A DNA stretch of 64,000 nucleotides. It comes from Noviluteimonas gilva (GTDB taxonomy: Bacteria; Pseudomonadota; Gammaproteobacteria; Xanthomonadales; Xanthomonadaceae). Within the stretch, counting starts at the first letter, position 1, and every line of letters starts with the position of its first letter. Location of the stretch: positions 124,001 through 188,000 of the forward strand of contig NZ_WOXT01000001.1 in NCBI RefSeq assembly GCF_009740395.1, in the 5' to 3' direction. The notes under the pieces are model-generated. The model ran no database searches, was not told where the DNA came from, and worked only from the letters and a program-made list of their open reading frames with translations. Below, in pieces: positions 43,849-53,515 of this stretch. Position numbers and translations under genes: made by a program.

Positions 43849-44958
43849 TCAGATGCCCGGTTGCGCCTTGCCTTCGCGCACGAAGGGGAACTTCACGACG
43901 CGCACCGGGACTTCGCGGCCGCGGATGTCCACGCGCACCGCTGCGTCGGCATCGAGCGGACCGGCCGGCACGCGCGCGAAGGCGATCGCCTTGCCGAGCG
44001 TGGGCGAGAACGTGCCGGAAAGGATTTCGCCTTCGCCGTTCGGCGTGAGCACCTTCTGCCCATGGCGCAGCACGCCCTTCTCATCCATGACCAGGCCGAT
44101 CATCTGGCGCGGCACGCCGGCGGCCTTCTGCGCTTCGAGTGCGGCGCGGCCGGTGAAGTCGCGCCCTTCGTCGAGCGCGACGGTCCACGCCATGCCCGCT
44201 TCGAGCGGCGTGACCGTGTCGTCCATGTCCTGGCCGTAAAGATTCATGCCCGCTTCCAGGCGCAGCGTGTCGCGCGCACCCAACCCCGCGGGCTTCACGC
44301 CGGCGGCAAGCAATGCATTCCAGAACGCGATGCCCTGCGCTTCGGGCACGAGGATTTCGTAACCGTCTTCGCCGGTGTAACCCGTGCGGGCGACGAACAG
44401 CGGCACGCCGTCCTTCGACGTTGCTTCAGCGGCGGCGAAGCGCGTGAGCTTGCCGACCTTCTCCGCGGACGCGGCATCGAGCAGCGAGGCGACGCGCTCG
44501 CGCGCAGTCGGACCCTGCACGGCGAAGATGCCGAACTCGGGACGCTCGGCGACGTCGACGCCGAACGCCGTCGCGGCCGCGTTGATCCACTGCAGGTCCT
44601 TCTCGCGCGTCGCGGCATTGACGACGAGGCGATAGAAGCCGTCGCCCATGTAGTAGACGATCAGGTCGTCGACCACGCCGCCCTGCGGGTTGAGCATCGC
44701 GGTGTACAGCGCCTTGCCCGGTGCCTTGAGCTTATCGACCGAGTTGGCGACGAGCTTGCGCAGGAAGTCGCGCGCGCGCTCGCCGCGCAGGTCGACCACC
44801 GTCATGTGCGAGACGTCGAACATGCCCGCGTCGGTGCGCACCAGGTGGTGTTCGTCGACCTGCGAGCCGTAATGCAACGGCATGTCCCACCCGCCGAAGT
44901 CGACCATCTTGGCGCCGAGCGAGCGGTGGGTGTCGTTGAGGATCGTCTTCTGCGTCAT
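43849..44958 (-). CDS. gcvT: Glycine cleavage system T protein (aminomethyltransferase)
   Basis: 369-residue tetrahydrofolate-dependent enzyme that releases ammonia from the aminomethyl-lipoyl H protein. The N-terminal [19 protein letters not shown] and the folate-site DVSHM (about 48-52), the [14 protein letters not shown] segment and [22 protein letters not shown] are all standard. Same direction as gcvH. Only 54 bases separate it from the NfeD gene, with no room for a glycine riboswitch. Confidence 0.97.
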   Translation of the reverse strand: MTQKTILNDTHRSLGAKMVDFGGWDMPLHYGSQVDEHHLVRTDAGMFDVSHMTVVDLRGERARDFLRKLVANSVDKLKAPGKALYTAMLNPQGGVVDDLIVYYMGDGFYRLVVNAATREKDLQWINAAATAFGVDVAERPEFGIFAVQGPTARERVASLLDAASAEKVGKLTRFAAAEATSKDGVPLFVARTGYTGEDGYEILVPEAQGIAFWNALLAAGVKPAGLGARDTLRLEAGMNLYGQDMDDTVTPLEAGMAWTVALDEGRDFTGRAALEAQKAAGVPRQMIGLVMDEKGVLRHGQKVLTPNGEGEILSGTFSPTLGKAIAFARVPAGPLDADAAVRVDIRGREVPVRVVKFPFVREGKAQPGI

Positions 44959-45012
44959 GCGGGCTGCCGTGGGGTCGGTCGGGAGCCCGCGATTATCGCA
45001 TCGCCCGCAGGC

Positions 45013-45450
45013 TCAGCCGGCAGCGCCGACCCGCAACGTCATGCCATCGGCCGACAGCACGCGGACGGGCGTGCCGGCCGGGAGATCGGGGCCGACCACA
45101 TCCCAGTACGCGTCGGCGATCTGCACGCGCCCGTGCCCGTTGACGATCGCGCGCTCGAGCGGGACCACGCGGCCGATCAGGGCCGCGGTGCGTCGGTTGA
45201 GGATCGGGTCGCCGCCGGACAGCGCGCGCTTGCCACGCGAGAAGCGGCGCCACGCGAGGATCGACACGATGCCGAGCGCGGCGAACAGGCAGGCCTGCGT
45301 GAGGATCGACACGCCCGGCACCAGCAGCACGACGAGGAACACCGCCGCCGCCGCGGCGCCGAGCCACAGGAGGAAGGCGCCCGGTGCGAGCACCTCCGCC
45401 GCGCACAACAGCAGCGCGATCGCCGCCCAGAAGAACACGTCGGTGCGCAT
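45013..45450 (-). CDS. NfeD family membrane protein
   Basis: 145 residues: three to four membrane helices (about 5-75) followed by an OB-fold domain (GRVVPLERAIVNGHGRVQIADAYWDVVG, about 90-140). NfeD proteins work with SPFH partners in membrane microdomains or membrane quality control. It starts three bases behind the SPFH gene stop, the classical SPFH-NfeD operon. This is the short form without the ClpP-like protease domain. Confidence 0.92.
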   Translation of the reverse strand: MRTDVFFWAAIALLLCAAEVLAPGAFLLWLGAAAAAVFLVVLLVPGVSILTQACLFAALGIVSILAWRRFSRGKRALSGGDPILNRRTAALIGRVVPLERAIVNGHGRVQIADAYWDVVGPDLPAGTPVRVLSADGMTLRVGAAG

Positions 45451-45453
45451 CGA

Positions 45454-46422
45454 TCAGCCTCCGGTACGCGGCGCGGGCGCGGGCGGTGCGACGATGCGCG
45501 CGGCGCCCTGGCGATCGAGCGCTTCCTTCGCCAGCTCCGCGATGCCGCCGAGCGAACCGAGGATGCCCGAGGATTCCATCGGCATCAGCACGAACTTCTG
45601 GTTCGGCGCCTCGGCCAGCGACTTGAACGCCTCGATGTATTTCTGCGCGACGAAGTAGTTGATCGCGTTGACGTTGCCGCTGGCGATCGCGTCCGACACC
45701 ATCTGCGTCGCCTTGGCTTCGGCTTCGGCCAGGCGCTCGCGCGCTTCGGCCTGGCGGAAGGCGGCTTCGCGTTCGCCTTCGGCGTCGAGGATCGTGGCCT
45801 GCTTGTCGCCTTCGGCGCGCAGGATCGCCGCGGCGCGATGGCCTTCGGCTTCCAGGATGTTCGCGCGCTTCTCGCGCTCGGCCTTCATCTGGCGCGCCAT
45901 CGAATCGATCAGGTCGCGCGGCGGCTGGATGTCCTTGAGTTCGATGCGGTTGACCTTCAGGCCCCACGGATGCGTCGCCGCGTCCACCGCGACCAGCACC
46001 TTCGCGTTGATCTCGTCGCGCTTGGACAGCGACTCGTCCAGGTCCATCGAACCGATCGACGTACGGATGTTGGTCATCACCAGGTTGAGGATGGCGATCT
46101 CCAGCTGCGCGACTTCGTAGGCGGCCTTCGCCGCGTCGAGCACCTGGAAGAAGACGATGCCGTCGACCTTCACCACGGCGTTGTCCTTGGTGATCACGTC
46201 CTGGCTCGGCACGTCCATCACCTGTTCCATCATGTTGATCTTGCGGCCGATGCCCTGGTAGACCGGCACGAGGAAGTGCAGGCCCGGCGACAGCGTGTGG
46301 GTGTAGCGGCCGAACGCCTCGACCGTCCATTCGTAACCCTGCGGCACCATCCGCACGGCCTTCATGACGATCACCAGCGCGAAGAAGATGACGACCGCGC
46401 TCAACAGCCAGTTCAACGACAT
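45454..46422 (-). CDS. SPFH/stomatin family protein (QmcA-like)
   Basis: 322 residues: an N-terminal membrane helix (about 4-22), then the SPFH/PHB domain (RMVPQGYEWTVEAFGRYTHTLSPGLHFLVP, about 25-190) and a long coiled-coil rich in Ala/Glu (AEREKRANILEAEGHRAAAILRAEGDKQATILDAEG, about 190-260), ending in a Pro/Ala tail. Such proteins form large ring or cage assemblies on membranes and scaffold proteases. Followed directly by NfeD. Divergent from the sigma factor gene; a TATACT box faces it at about 46454-46459 but lacks a good -35. Confidence 0.93.
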   Translation of the reverse strand: MSLNWLLSAVVIFFALVIVMKAVRMVPQGYEWTVEAFGRYTHTLSPGLHFLVPVYQGIGRKINMMEQVMDVPSQDVITKDNAVVKVDGIVFFQVLDAAKAAYEVAQLEIAILNLVMTNIRTSIGSMDLDESLSKRDEINAKVLVAVDAATHPWGLKVNRIELKDIQPPRDLIDSMARQMKAEREKRANILEAEGHRAAAILRAEGDKQATILDAEGEREAAFRQAEARERLAEAEAKATQMVSDAIASGNVNAINYFVAQKYIEAFKSLAEAPNQKFVLMPMESSGILGSLGGIAELAKEALDRQGAARIVAPPAPAPRTGG

Positions 46423-46521
46423 CGCCGCACTCCCCGTTTCGAGACTGAACGGAGTATAGGGTCGGGGGACGACGGCGGCGGCTGCGACGCTTTCGCCTCC
46501 CCGGGCATCCACGGTCTTCGA

Positions 46522-47112
46522 ATGACCCCAGCCAATCCGACCACCCCGCGTTCGAGTTTCGCCATCGACGTGCCCGATGCCCTGCTCGCCCGCGCGCGCG
46601 CAGGCGATGGCGCCGCGTTCGAGCAGCTCTACCGTTGGTTCGAGCGGCCGGTGTTCACCCTGGCGCTGCGGATCGGCGGCGACCGGGAGGAGGCGCGCGA
46701 CGTGCTGCAGGACACGATGCTCAAGGTGCTCGGCCGGATCGGCGAGTTCCGCGGTGGCGGCAGTCCCTTCTGGGGTTGGCTGCGGCAGATCGCGGTGAAC
46801 GAAGCGCTGATGCGCCTGCGCCGCGACAAGCGCCTGGCGCAGGAGATCGGCGTCGACGACACCAGCGTGTTCGCCGAAGACGACGCGCCGCTCCCGCCCG
46901 CGGCGGCCGATGCAGCGTTGGTGCAGCGCGCGCTGGCCGGATTGCCGGCCGCCACGCGCAGCGTGTTGTGGCTGTACCACGCCGAGGGCTACACGCACGA
47001 CGAGATCGCCGTCCTGATGCAACGCACCGCCAGCTTTTCCAAATCGCAACTCGCGCGCGGGACCCGGAAGCTCCGCGCCGCACTGTCCATCAAGGAGGAC
47101 GTCCATGCGTGA
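46522..47112 (+). CDS. ECF-type RNA polymerase sigma factor
   Basis: 196 residues with sigma region 2 (about 22-90: LLARARAGDGAAFEQLYRWFERPVFTLALRIGG, REEARDVLQDTMLKVLGRIGEFRG) and region 4 (about 135-185: LAGLPAATRSVLWLYHAEGYTHDEIAVLMQRTASFSKSQLARGTRKLRA). No extra domains. The next gene overlaps by eight bases and encodes a probable membrane anti-sigma factor, so the activity should be controlled by an envelope signal. Regulon unknown; the downstream PDZ gene is a natural first target. Confidence 0.9.
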   Translation: MTPANPTTPRSSFAIDVPDALLARARAGDGAAFEQLYRWFERPVFTLALRIGGDREEARDVLQDTMLKVLGRIGEFRGGGSPFWGWLRQIAVNEALMRLRRDKRLAQEIGVDDTSVFAEDDAPLPPAAADAALVQRALAGLPAATRSVLWLYHAEGYTHDEIAVLMQRTASFSKSQLARGTRKLRAALSIKEDVHA

Positions 47113-47683
47113 CGCCACCCGACATTCCGCCGGCCGAACGCCGGAAACCTGGCGCGAGGCGTTCAACGCCTTGCCGCTCGAACGCCCCGACACCGATGCG
47201 TGGTCCGACATCGCCGCGCGCCTGCCCGTGCGCAAGCGCATGCAGTGGCCGACGCGCCTGGCGATCGCGGCGGCGCTCGCGCTCGCGGTGATCGTGCCGC
47301 TGCGCCTGTTGCCGACATCGAACGAACCCGCGGCGCCAACGACGCAGGTCGCCGCGACATCAACGACAACGACGCAACCGGCGACACCCGACGCACTCGA
47401 AACGCTCTACGCCGAATCCGCGCAACTCGAAGGCTTGCTTGCCCTCGCCCGCGACGACTCGGTCGCCAGCGGCGCGGCGGTGGAAGTCGGCGCCGACCTG
47501 GATTCAGAACTCGCGCGCATCGACGCGGCGCTTCGCCAACCGCACCTGGACCGCGACGGCCAGCTCGCACTGTGGCGTGCGCGTGTCGACACGCTGCGCT
47601 CGGCCGTGAGCTTCGAATCCACGCGGCGCTGGATGGCCGTGCACGGCGAGCGCTACGACGGCGCGCTCGTGCGCGTCGACTGA
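47105..47683 (+). CDS. Putative membrane anti-sigma factor
   Basis: 192 residues with a short cytoplasmic part (1-47, containing ETWREAFNALPLERPDTDAW), one membrane helix (about 49-68) and a periplasmic domain rich in Thr near the membrane. The ATG lies inside the last codons of the sigma gene, typical of sigma/anti-sigma pairs. No ZAS zinc motif (HxxxCxxC) is present. The role is inferred from position and topology; sequence similarity to named anti-sigma families is not evident to me. Confidence 0.7.
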   Translation: MRDATRHSAGRTPETWREAFNALPLERPDTDAWSDIAARLPVRKRMQWPTRLAIAAALALAVIVPLRLLPTSNEPAAPTTQVAATSTTTTQPATPDALETLYAESAQLEGLLALARDDSVASGAAVEVGADLDSELARIDAALRQPHLDRDGQLALWRARVDTLRSAVSFESTRRWMAVHGERYDGALVRVD

Positions 47684-47750
47684 GAACGCCTGCGACCCTC
47701 CTTCGCCCCCACGCATCCCTGTCACCGGACCCACACCCATCGAGGACGCC

Positions 47751-48944
47751 ATGAAACTTTCCCGTGCCACGCCGCTGCTCGGCGCCTGCATCGCGCTCGT
47801 GCTCGCCGCGGGCGCCGCAGCTGAAACACCGAAGGCCAAGGTGCGCACCGCCGACGCCGCAACGCAGGCGCAACTCGATGCCGCGCAGGCGGACCTGCAA
47901 CGCGCGGCCAAGCGCGTCGCCGAACTGCAGGCCAAGCTCGGCGTCGAAGGCACGCCCGGCGTGCATGTGTTCGAACGCACGCTGGTGAACAGGCCGGTGA
48001 TCGGCGTCGTGCTGGCGCCCGATGCGCAGGCCGGCGTGCGCGTGGCCGGCGTCACGCCCGATAGCGGCGCGGCGAAGGCCGGGCTCAAGGCGGGCGATCG
48101 CATCACCGCGGTCGGCGGCACGCCGGTGCTCGGCAACACCGGCGAGATGCGCCTGGAGAATTCGCGCAAGCTCTTCACCGGACTGGATGACGGCAAGCCG
48201 GTCCGCATCGACTACGTGCGCGCGGGCAAGGCCGCGAGCGCGAACGTCACCGCTTCGCTGGACCAGGATGTGTTCTGGGTCGGTGCGCCGGGCGAAGGCG
48301 GCCCGCAGATCCGTCGCATCGAAGTGCCGGGCGTCGGCAAGGACGTGCGCCAGGAAGTCATCCGCATCGGACCGCGCGGCGACTGCAAGGGCAAGAACTG
48401 CAAGGTGCCGATGCTCGCCGAGGCCTTCCGCTGGAACGGCTTGAACCTCGCGTCGGTCGACGGGAAGCTCGGGCGTTACTTCGGCACCGACAAGGGCGTG
48501 CTCGTGCTCAGCGCGGGCGCGGACCTGGAAGGCCTGCAACCGGGCGACGTCATCCTGAAGATCGACTCGCGCAACGTGAACTCCCCGCGCGAAGCGATGG
48601 AAGCGCTGCGTGCGAAGGAAGACAACGCGATGGCGCTGGTGGAATACATGCGCGATCGCCGCGTCGCGAGCACGCGCGTGAAGGTGCCGGAGATCTCCTT
48701 CAAGTTCGTGACGCCGCCGCCTCCGCCGGCACCGCCGGCCGTGCCGCGCGCACCGAAGGCGCCCCCGCCGCCCCCGCCGCCGCCGCCGCCGGCTGCGTTC
48801 ATCGACGACGACGGTGCGGTGACCTTGCTGCGTTCGCAGCAGCTCGCCTTCATCTCCGAAGACGGCACGGTCGAACTCGAATTCGATACGCCGCCGCCGG
48901 ACGAGGCGACGATCGTCCGCGACGTGCAGATCAAGACGAACTGA
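47751..48944 (+). CDS. Exported double-PDZ protein with polyproline segment
   Basis: 397 residues. Signal peptide 1-24 (ends AAGAAAE), a short coiled-coil (QAQLDAAQADLQRAAKRVAELQAKLG, about 38-63), PDZ 1 (about 80-165; VIGVVLAPDAQAGVRVAGVTPDSGAAKAGLKAGDRITAVGG), PDZ 2 (about 240-310; GLQPGDVILKIDSRNV), then a Pro-rich run of nine or more prolines near 344-353. There is no protease domain, so it is a binding or scaffolding protein in the periplasm. It follows the sigma/anti-sigma pair at 67 bases with a likely shared transcript, and could sense or report envelope damage. Confidence 0.82.
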   Translation: MKLSRATPLLGACIALVLAAGAAAETPKAKVRTADAATQAQLDAAQADLQRAAKRVAELQAKLGVEGTPGVHVFERTLVNRPVIGVVLAPDAQAGVRVAGVTPDSGAAKAGLKAGDRITAVGGTPVLGNTGEMRLENSRKLFTGLDDGKPVRIDYVRAGKAASANVTASLDQDVFWVGAPGEGGPQIRRIEVPGVGKDVRQEVIRIGPRGDCKGKNCKVPMLAEAFRWNGLNLASVDGKLGRYFGTDKGVLVLSAGADLEGLQPGDVILKIDSRNVNSPREAMEALRAKEDNAMALVEYMRDRRVASTRVKVPEISFKFVTPPPPPAPPAVPRAPKAPPPPPPPPPPAAFIDDDGAVTLLRSQQLAFISEDGTVELEFDTPPPDEATIVRDVQIKTN

Positions 48945-48948
48945 GGCC

Positions 48949-49920
48949 CTAAGAGGTCGCGGCCTCGATCCGCGACCACGTCGCATCGTCGAAGCGCTCG
49001 GCCAGTTCGAGCGCTTCGATGTTCTGCACGAGTTGTTCCTTCTTCGTGGCGCCGAGCATCACCGTCGAGACGTGCGGGTTGCGCAGGCACCAGGCCACCG
49101 CGAGCGGCGCGGGCGGCACGCCGAGTTCTTCGGCGATCGCGGTGAACTTGCGCGCGCGTTCGACGCGCCGCGCTTCCGGATCATCCAGCAAGGCATCGCG
49201 CAGCCACGCGAAGTTCTCGTGGCCGAGCCGCGAATCCTGCGGCACGCCCGCGTTGTACTTGCCGGTCAGCAGGCCGGATGCGAGCGGCGACCAGATCGTC
49301 AGGCCCAGGCCGTATTCCGAATACAGCGGCGCGTATTCGAGTTCGACGCGTTCGCGATGGAACAGGTTGTACTGCGGTTGCTCCATCGTCGGCGCGACGA
49401 GGTTGTGCGCGCGCGCGACCTTGTGCGCTTCGCGGATCGCCTGCGCCGGCCATTCCGACGTGCCCCAATACAGGACCTTGCCCTGGCGCACGAGCGTGTC
49501 CATCGCCCAGACCGTTTCGGCGATCGGCACGTCGGGATCGGGGCGGTGGCAGAAATACAGATCGAGGTAATCCACGCGCAGGCGCTTGAGCGCGGCGTCG
49601 CACGCATCGTGGACGTGCTTGCGCGACAGGCCGCGTTGCGTCGGCCGCGGATGGTCCACCGCGCCGAAGTACACCTTGCTCGAGACGCACCAACTGTCGC
49701 GCGGCAGGCGCAGGTCGGCGAGCACGTCGCCCATCACGCGCTCGGCTTCGCCGTTGGCATAGGTCTCGGCGTTGTCGAAGAAGTTGATCCCGTGGTCGTA
49801 CGCGGCAGCGATGAGTTCGCGAGCTTCCCCGCGGCCCACCTGGTTGCCGAAGGTCACCCAGGCACCGAAAGACAACGCGGAGATCGGAAGGCCGGAAGCA
49901 CCGAGGCGGCGGTAACGCAT
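48949..49920 (-). CDS. Aldo/keto reductase
   Basis: 323-residue TIM-barrel NADPH oxidoreductase of the potassium-channel-beta/YghZ-like group. The catalytic tetrad is visible: Asp49 and Tyr54 in FFDNAETYANGEAE, Lys82 in SKVYFG, His125 in LYFCHRPDPD. The cofactor end (LGATKKEQLVQNI) is conserved. Convergent with the PDZ gene, with only four bases between the stops, and divergent from the diguanylate cyclase. The natural substrate is unknown. Confidence 0.92.
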   Translation of the reverse strand: MRYRRLGASGLPISALSFGAWVTFGNQVGRGEARELIAAAYDHGINFFDNAETYANGEAERVMGDVLADLRLPRDSWCVSSKVYFGAVDHPRPTQRGLSRKHVHDACDAALKRLRVDYLDLYFCHRPDPDVPIAETVWAMDTLVRQGKVLYWGTSEWPAQAIREAHKVARAHNLVAPTMEQPQYNLFHRERVELEYAPLYSEYGLGLTIWSPLASGLLTGKYNAGVPQDSRLGHENFAWLRDALLDDPEARRVERARKFTAIAEELGVPPAPLAVAWCLRNPHVSTVMLGATKKEQLVQNIEALELAERFDDATWSRIEAATS

Positions 49921-50022
49921 GCGGGATGTCCTTTCGCGCGAGCGGGTCGCCGAGCATACCTCCGGCGCCCATGGGCCGCCGCTCGCGTTATCCTCCGGGC
50001 CGGGGAACCTCAGGGGTGCGGA

Positions 50023-51162
50023 ATGCGTTCGACGACCGCCGGTCGGCATTACACCGAAATCCTCGAAACGCTGGTGACGCGCCCGGACGAGGTGATGCTC
50101 GAAGTCGGCTCGGGCGGCGAACTGCTGGTCGCGCGCCTGCGCGTGGCGGTCGCCGCGATGTTGTTGCTGTTGCCGCTGGCGAACGCGGCCACCGGCGGGC
50201 AATTCAGCGAAACGCTCATCGGCCTGGCCGGCGCGGTGTTCGTGAACGTCTTCGCGCAGGTGTGGCTCGCGCTGGCGCGGCATGGTCGTCGCTTCCGCTG
50301 GCTGCCCTTCGCTTCCGGCGCGTACGACGTGACGGCCACGACCCTCGTGCTGTTGATCCTGGCCTGGAACCACCTGCCGTCCGGCGTCAACAGCATGATC
50401 GTGTGGTGCGGTTACCTGCTCGCCATCGCGCTCACGGCGCTGCGCAACGACGGGCGCGTGACCTTGTTCGTCGGCGGCCTTGCGATCGCGCAATACGCGG
50501 TGCTGACGATGGCGGTGTTCGCGATCGCCACGCCCGACCAATTGATCTCCAGCGATTACGGCACGGTCACGGTCGGCGGCCAGTTGCAGCGCCTGGTGTT
50601 GCTCGCGGCGTTCACGCTGATCACGGCGGTGGTCGTCTATCGCATGCAGCGTCTTGTCGAGATGTCGGGCACCGATGGCCTGACCGAGTTGCCCAATCGC
50701 ACGTGGCTGGTGCATCGCTTCCCGCGCCTGCTCGATGCCGCGCGCCGCGATGGCGTGAGCCTGTGCGTGGCGCTGATCGACCTGGACCACTTCAAGCGCA
50801 TCAACGACGAGATCGGGCACCACGCGGGCGATCGCGCGCTGATGCACGTCGTGGACATGGTGCGCGACTCGCTCGAAGACGGCGAATGGCTCGCGCGCCT
50901 GGGCGGCGAGGAATTCGTGCTGGTGTTGCGCAAGCCGCTGGGCACGGCGTGGGAACGCGTCGATGGATTGCGTCGCACCTTGTTCTCTCGCCGCTTCGTG
51001 CCCGACCCGGGCGCCGACCCGCTGCTGCTCACCTTCAGCGCCGGCGTTGCGAGCTTTCCCCATGAAGCCAGCGACCTCTCCGGCCTGCTTCGCCGCGCGG
51101 ACCTGCGCCTGAATTCGGCGAAGGCCGCCGGCCGCAACCGCGTGCTGGCACGCGATGCCTGA
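50023..51162 (+). CDS. Membrane-bound diguanylate cyclase
   Basis: 379 residues: about six membrane helices in the first 200 residues and a C-terminal GGDEF domain (about 212-375). The active-site loop is GGEEF (294-298), catalytically competent, and the upstream DGLTELPNR and IDLDHFKRINDEIGHHAGDR segments are normal. The RxxD inhibitory-site pattern is not obvious. It should make c-di-GMP in response to a membrane signal. Single gene, divergent from the aldo/keto reductase. Confidence 0.92.
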   Translation: MRSTTAGRHYTEILETLVTRPDEVMLEVGSGGELLVARLRVAVAAMLLLLPLANAATGGQFSETLIGLAGAVFVNVFAQVWLALARHGRRFRWLPFASGAYDVTATTLVLLILAWNHLPSGVNSMIVWCGYLLAIALTALRNDGRVTLFVGGLAIAQYAVLTMAVFAIATPDQLISSDYGTVTVGGQLQRLVLLAAFTLITAVVVYRMQRLVEMSGTDGLTELPNRTWLVHRFPRLLDAARRDGVSLCVALIDLDHFKRINDEIGHHAGDRALMHVVDMVRDSLEDGEWLARLGGEEFVLVLRKPLGTAWERVDGLRRTLFSRRFVPDPGADPLLLTFSAGVASFPHEASDLSGLLRRADLRLNSAKAAGRNRVLARDA

Positions 51163-51255
51163 TACCTGAACACGGCGTTTCGCGGCATCGGTTGCCGCTG
51201 GGGGCACCCTCGACTAAGGTGCGCCGTCGGCCGCTGAGGCCTGGGGGATTTCTCG

Positions 51256-52554
51256 ATGGATGCATTGGCCCGGATCGGCTTCGGCCTGTTCGGCCTGGCG
51301 GTGCTGATCGGCATCGCGTGGCTGTTCTCGAACAACAAGAAGGCGGTCGACTGGCGCCTGGTGATCACGGGCGTGACGTTGCAGATCGGCTTCGCGGCGC
51401 TGGTGCTGCTCGTGCCGGGTGCGCGCACCGTGTTCCAGTCGGCCGGCGACGGGTTCGTCGCCATCCTCGCCTTCGTCGGCGAAGGTTCGAAGTTCATCTT
51501 CGGCTCGCTGATGGACACCTCGAAGTTCGGCTTCATCTTCGCCTTCCAGGTGTTGCCGACGATCATCTTCTTCGCCTCGCTGATGGGCGTGCTGTACCAC
51601 CTGGGCGTGATGCAGGCGGTCGTGCGCGCGATGGCGTGGGGCATCACCAAGGTGATGCGCGTGTCGGGCGCGGAAACCACGTCGGTCTGCGCGAGCGTCT
51701 TCATCGGCCAGACCGAAGCGCCGTTGACCGTGCGCCCGTACATCCCGCGCATGACCGAGTCCGAACTGATCACGATGATGATCGGCGGCATGGCGCACAT
51801 CGCCGGCGGCGTGCTCGCCGCGTACGTGGGCATGCTCGGCGGCGGCGATCCGGTGCAGGGCGCGTTCTACGCCAAGCATTTGTTGGCCGCATCGATCATG
51901 GCCGCACCGGCGACGCTCGTCGTCGCGAAGATCCTGATTCCCGAAACCGGCACGCCGCTCACGCGCGGCACGGTGAAGATGGAAGTCGAGAAGACCGCGA
52001 GCAACGTCATCGACGCCGCGGCCGCCGGCGCGGGCGATGGCCTGCGCCTTGCGCTGAACATCGGCGCGATGCTGCTCGCCTTCATCGCATTGATCGCGCT
52101 GCTCAACTGGCCGCTGACGTGGGTTGGACAGGCCACCGGCCTGGAAGCCGCGCTCGGCCATCCGACCGACATCGCCTCCATCCTCGGTTACATCATGTCG
52201 CCGATCGCGTGGGTGATCGGCGTGCCGTGGCAGGACGCGACGACCGTGGGCTCGCTGATCGGCCAGAAGATCGTCATCAATGAGTTCGTTGCATACCTGC
52301 AGCTTGCCGACATCGTGAACGGCAAGGTCGCGGGCGTGGCGCTCACCGACCAGGGCAAGCTGATCGCGACGTACGCGCTGTGCGGCTTCGCGAACTTCTC
52401 CTCGATCGCGATCCAGATCGGCGGCATCGGCGGGCTGGCACCGGAACGTCGCGGCGACTTGGCGCGCTTCGGTTTGCGCGCGGTGCTCGGTGGTTCGATC
52501 GCGACCTTCATGACCGCGACCATCGCGGGCGTGTTGACCTACCTGGGTTCCTGA
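51256..52554 (+). CDS. Concentrative nucleoside transporter (CNT/NupC family)
   Basis: 432 residues, about ten membrane segments. CNT landmarks: SLMDTSKFGFIFAFQVLPTIIFFASLMGVLYHLG, ETTSVCASVFIGQTEAPL, GMAHIAGGVLAAYVGML and NEFVAYLQLADI followed by YALCGFANFSSIAIQIGG. Imports nucleosides with H+ or Na+. The next gene, a ribokinase-type kinase, begins seven bases later, so import and phosphorylation of nucleoside or ribose look coupled. Confidence 0.95.
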   Translation: MDALARIGFGLFGLAVLIGIAWLFSNNKKAVDWRLVITGVTLQIGFAALVLLVPGARTVFQSAGDGFVAILAFVGEGSKFIFGSLMDTSKFGFIFAFQVLPTIIFFASLMGVLYHLGVMQAVVRAMAWGITKVMRVSGAETTSVCASVFIGQTEAPLTVRPYIPRMTESELITMMIGGMAHIAGGVLAAYVGMLGGGDPVQGAFYAKHLLAASIMAAPATLVVAKILIPETGTPLTRGTVKMEVEKTASNVIDAAAAGAGDGLRLALNIGAMLLAFIALIALLNWPLTWVGQATGLEAALGHPTDIASILGYIMSPIAWVIGVPWQDATTVGSLIGQKIVINEFVAYLQLADIVNGKVAGVALTDQGKLIATYALCGFANFSSIAIQIGGIGGLAPERRGDLARFGLRAVLGGSIATFMTATIAGVLTYLGS

Positions 52555-52561
52555 AACCCAC

Positions 52562-53515
52562 ATGCCTGACGTCGCCGTCGTCGGTTCGTTCAACGTCGAC
52601 CACGTCTGGCGTTGCGACACGCTGCCGCATCCGGGCGAAACGCGCGCGGGCCGGTACACCACCGGCCCCGGCGGCAAGGGGTTCAACCAGGCGGTCGCGT
52701 CCGCGCGTGCGGGCGCAGCGACCAGCTTCGTGTGCGCGCTCGGCGACGATGCCGGCAGTCAACTCGCGCGGTCATTGGCGGAAGCCGACGACATCGCGCT
52801 CGTCGACCAGCGCAGCGAGCATCCGACGGGCACGGCCGGCATCTACGTCGATGCGCAGGGCCGCAACTCCATCGTGATCGGCGCCGGCGCGAACGGTGAC
52901 TTGCGCGCCAGCTTCGTCGAATCGCAATGGGCGGTGATCGCGCAGGCGCGCGTGGTGCTCGCGCAATGCGAATCTCCCGTCGATGCGGTGCTGGTCGCGC
53001 TGCGGATCGGCCGCGAGGTCGGTGCGACGACGCTGCTCAATCCGGCACCGGCGAACGCGGAGGTGAGCGCCGACCTGCTCGCGCTCACCGACCTCCTCAC
53101 GCCGAACGAAACCGAATTCGCATCGTTGCTCGCGCGACTCGTCGGAACGACGCTGCATCCCGACGAGGTCGCATCCACCGACGATGCCGCGTTGCACGCG
53201 CAGTGTCGGCGTTTGCTGCCGCAAGGCACGGTGGTCGTGACGCTGGGCGCCGCCGGTGCGTTCGTCTCGCATCCAGATGACGCGATGCGCGGCGATGCGA
53301 TCGCGGCCTACCGCGTGCCCGCCTTCCCCGCCAAGCCGATCGATACGACGGGTGCGGGCGATGCGTTCAGCGGCGCGCTCGCAGCATCGATTTCGCAGCG
53401 CGCGGTGGCCTTCGCCGAACACGTGCGCTTCGCCGCACGCTATGCCGCGCATTCGACCGAACGCACGGGCGCCGCCGCGGCGATGCCGCGGCTGTGGGCG
53501 CTCAACCCGCCATAA
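52562..53515 (+). CDS. rbsK: Ribokinase (PfkB family)
   Basis: 317 residues of the PfkB fold. The N-terminal VVGSFNVDHVWRCDTLPHPGET, the substrate-side GPGGKGFNQAVASARAG (ribokinase-type GGKGxNQA), the anion hole and catalytic Asp in DTTGAGDAFSGALAASIS near 260-277 are all present. Phosphorylates ribose, possibly deoxyribose or a nucleoside. Directly downstream of the nucleoside transporter. Its last 14 bases overlap the 3' end of the convergent pepP. Confidence 0.9.
   Translation: MPDVAVVGSFNVDHVWRCDTLPHPGETRAGRYTTGPGGKGFNQAVASARAGAATSFVCALGDDAGSQLARSLAEADDIALVDQRSEHPTGTAGIYVDAQGRNSIVIGAGANGDLRASFVESQWAVIAQARVVLAQCESPVDAVLVALRIGREVGATTLLNPAPANAEVSADLLALTDLLTPNETEFASLLARLVGTTLHPDEVASTDDAALHAQCRRLLPQGTVVVTLGAAGAFVSHPDDAMRGDAIAAYRVPAFPAKPIDTTGAGDAFSGALAASISQRAVAFAEHVRFAARYAAHSTERTGAAAAMPRLWALNPP

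Noticed and set aside
44959-45012. Glycine riboswitch before gcvT
   Set aside because: Only 54 bases lie between the genes and no tandem-aptamer pattern is seen.
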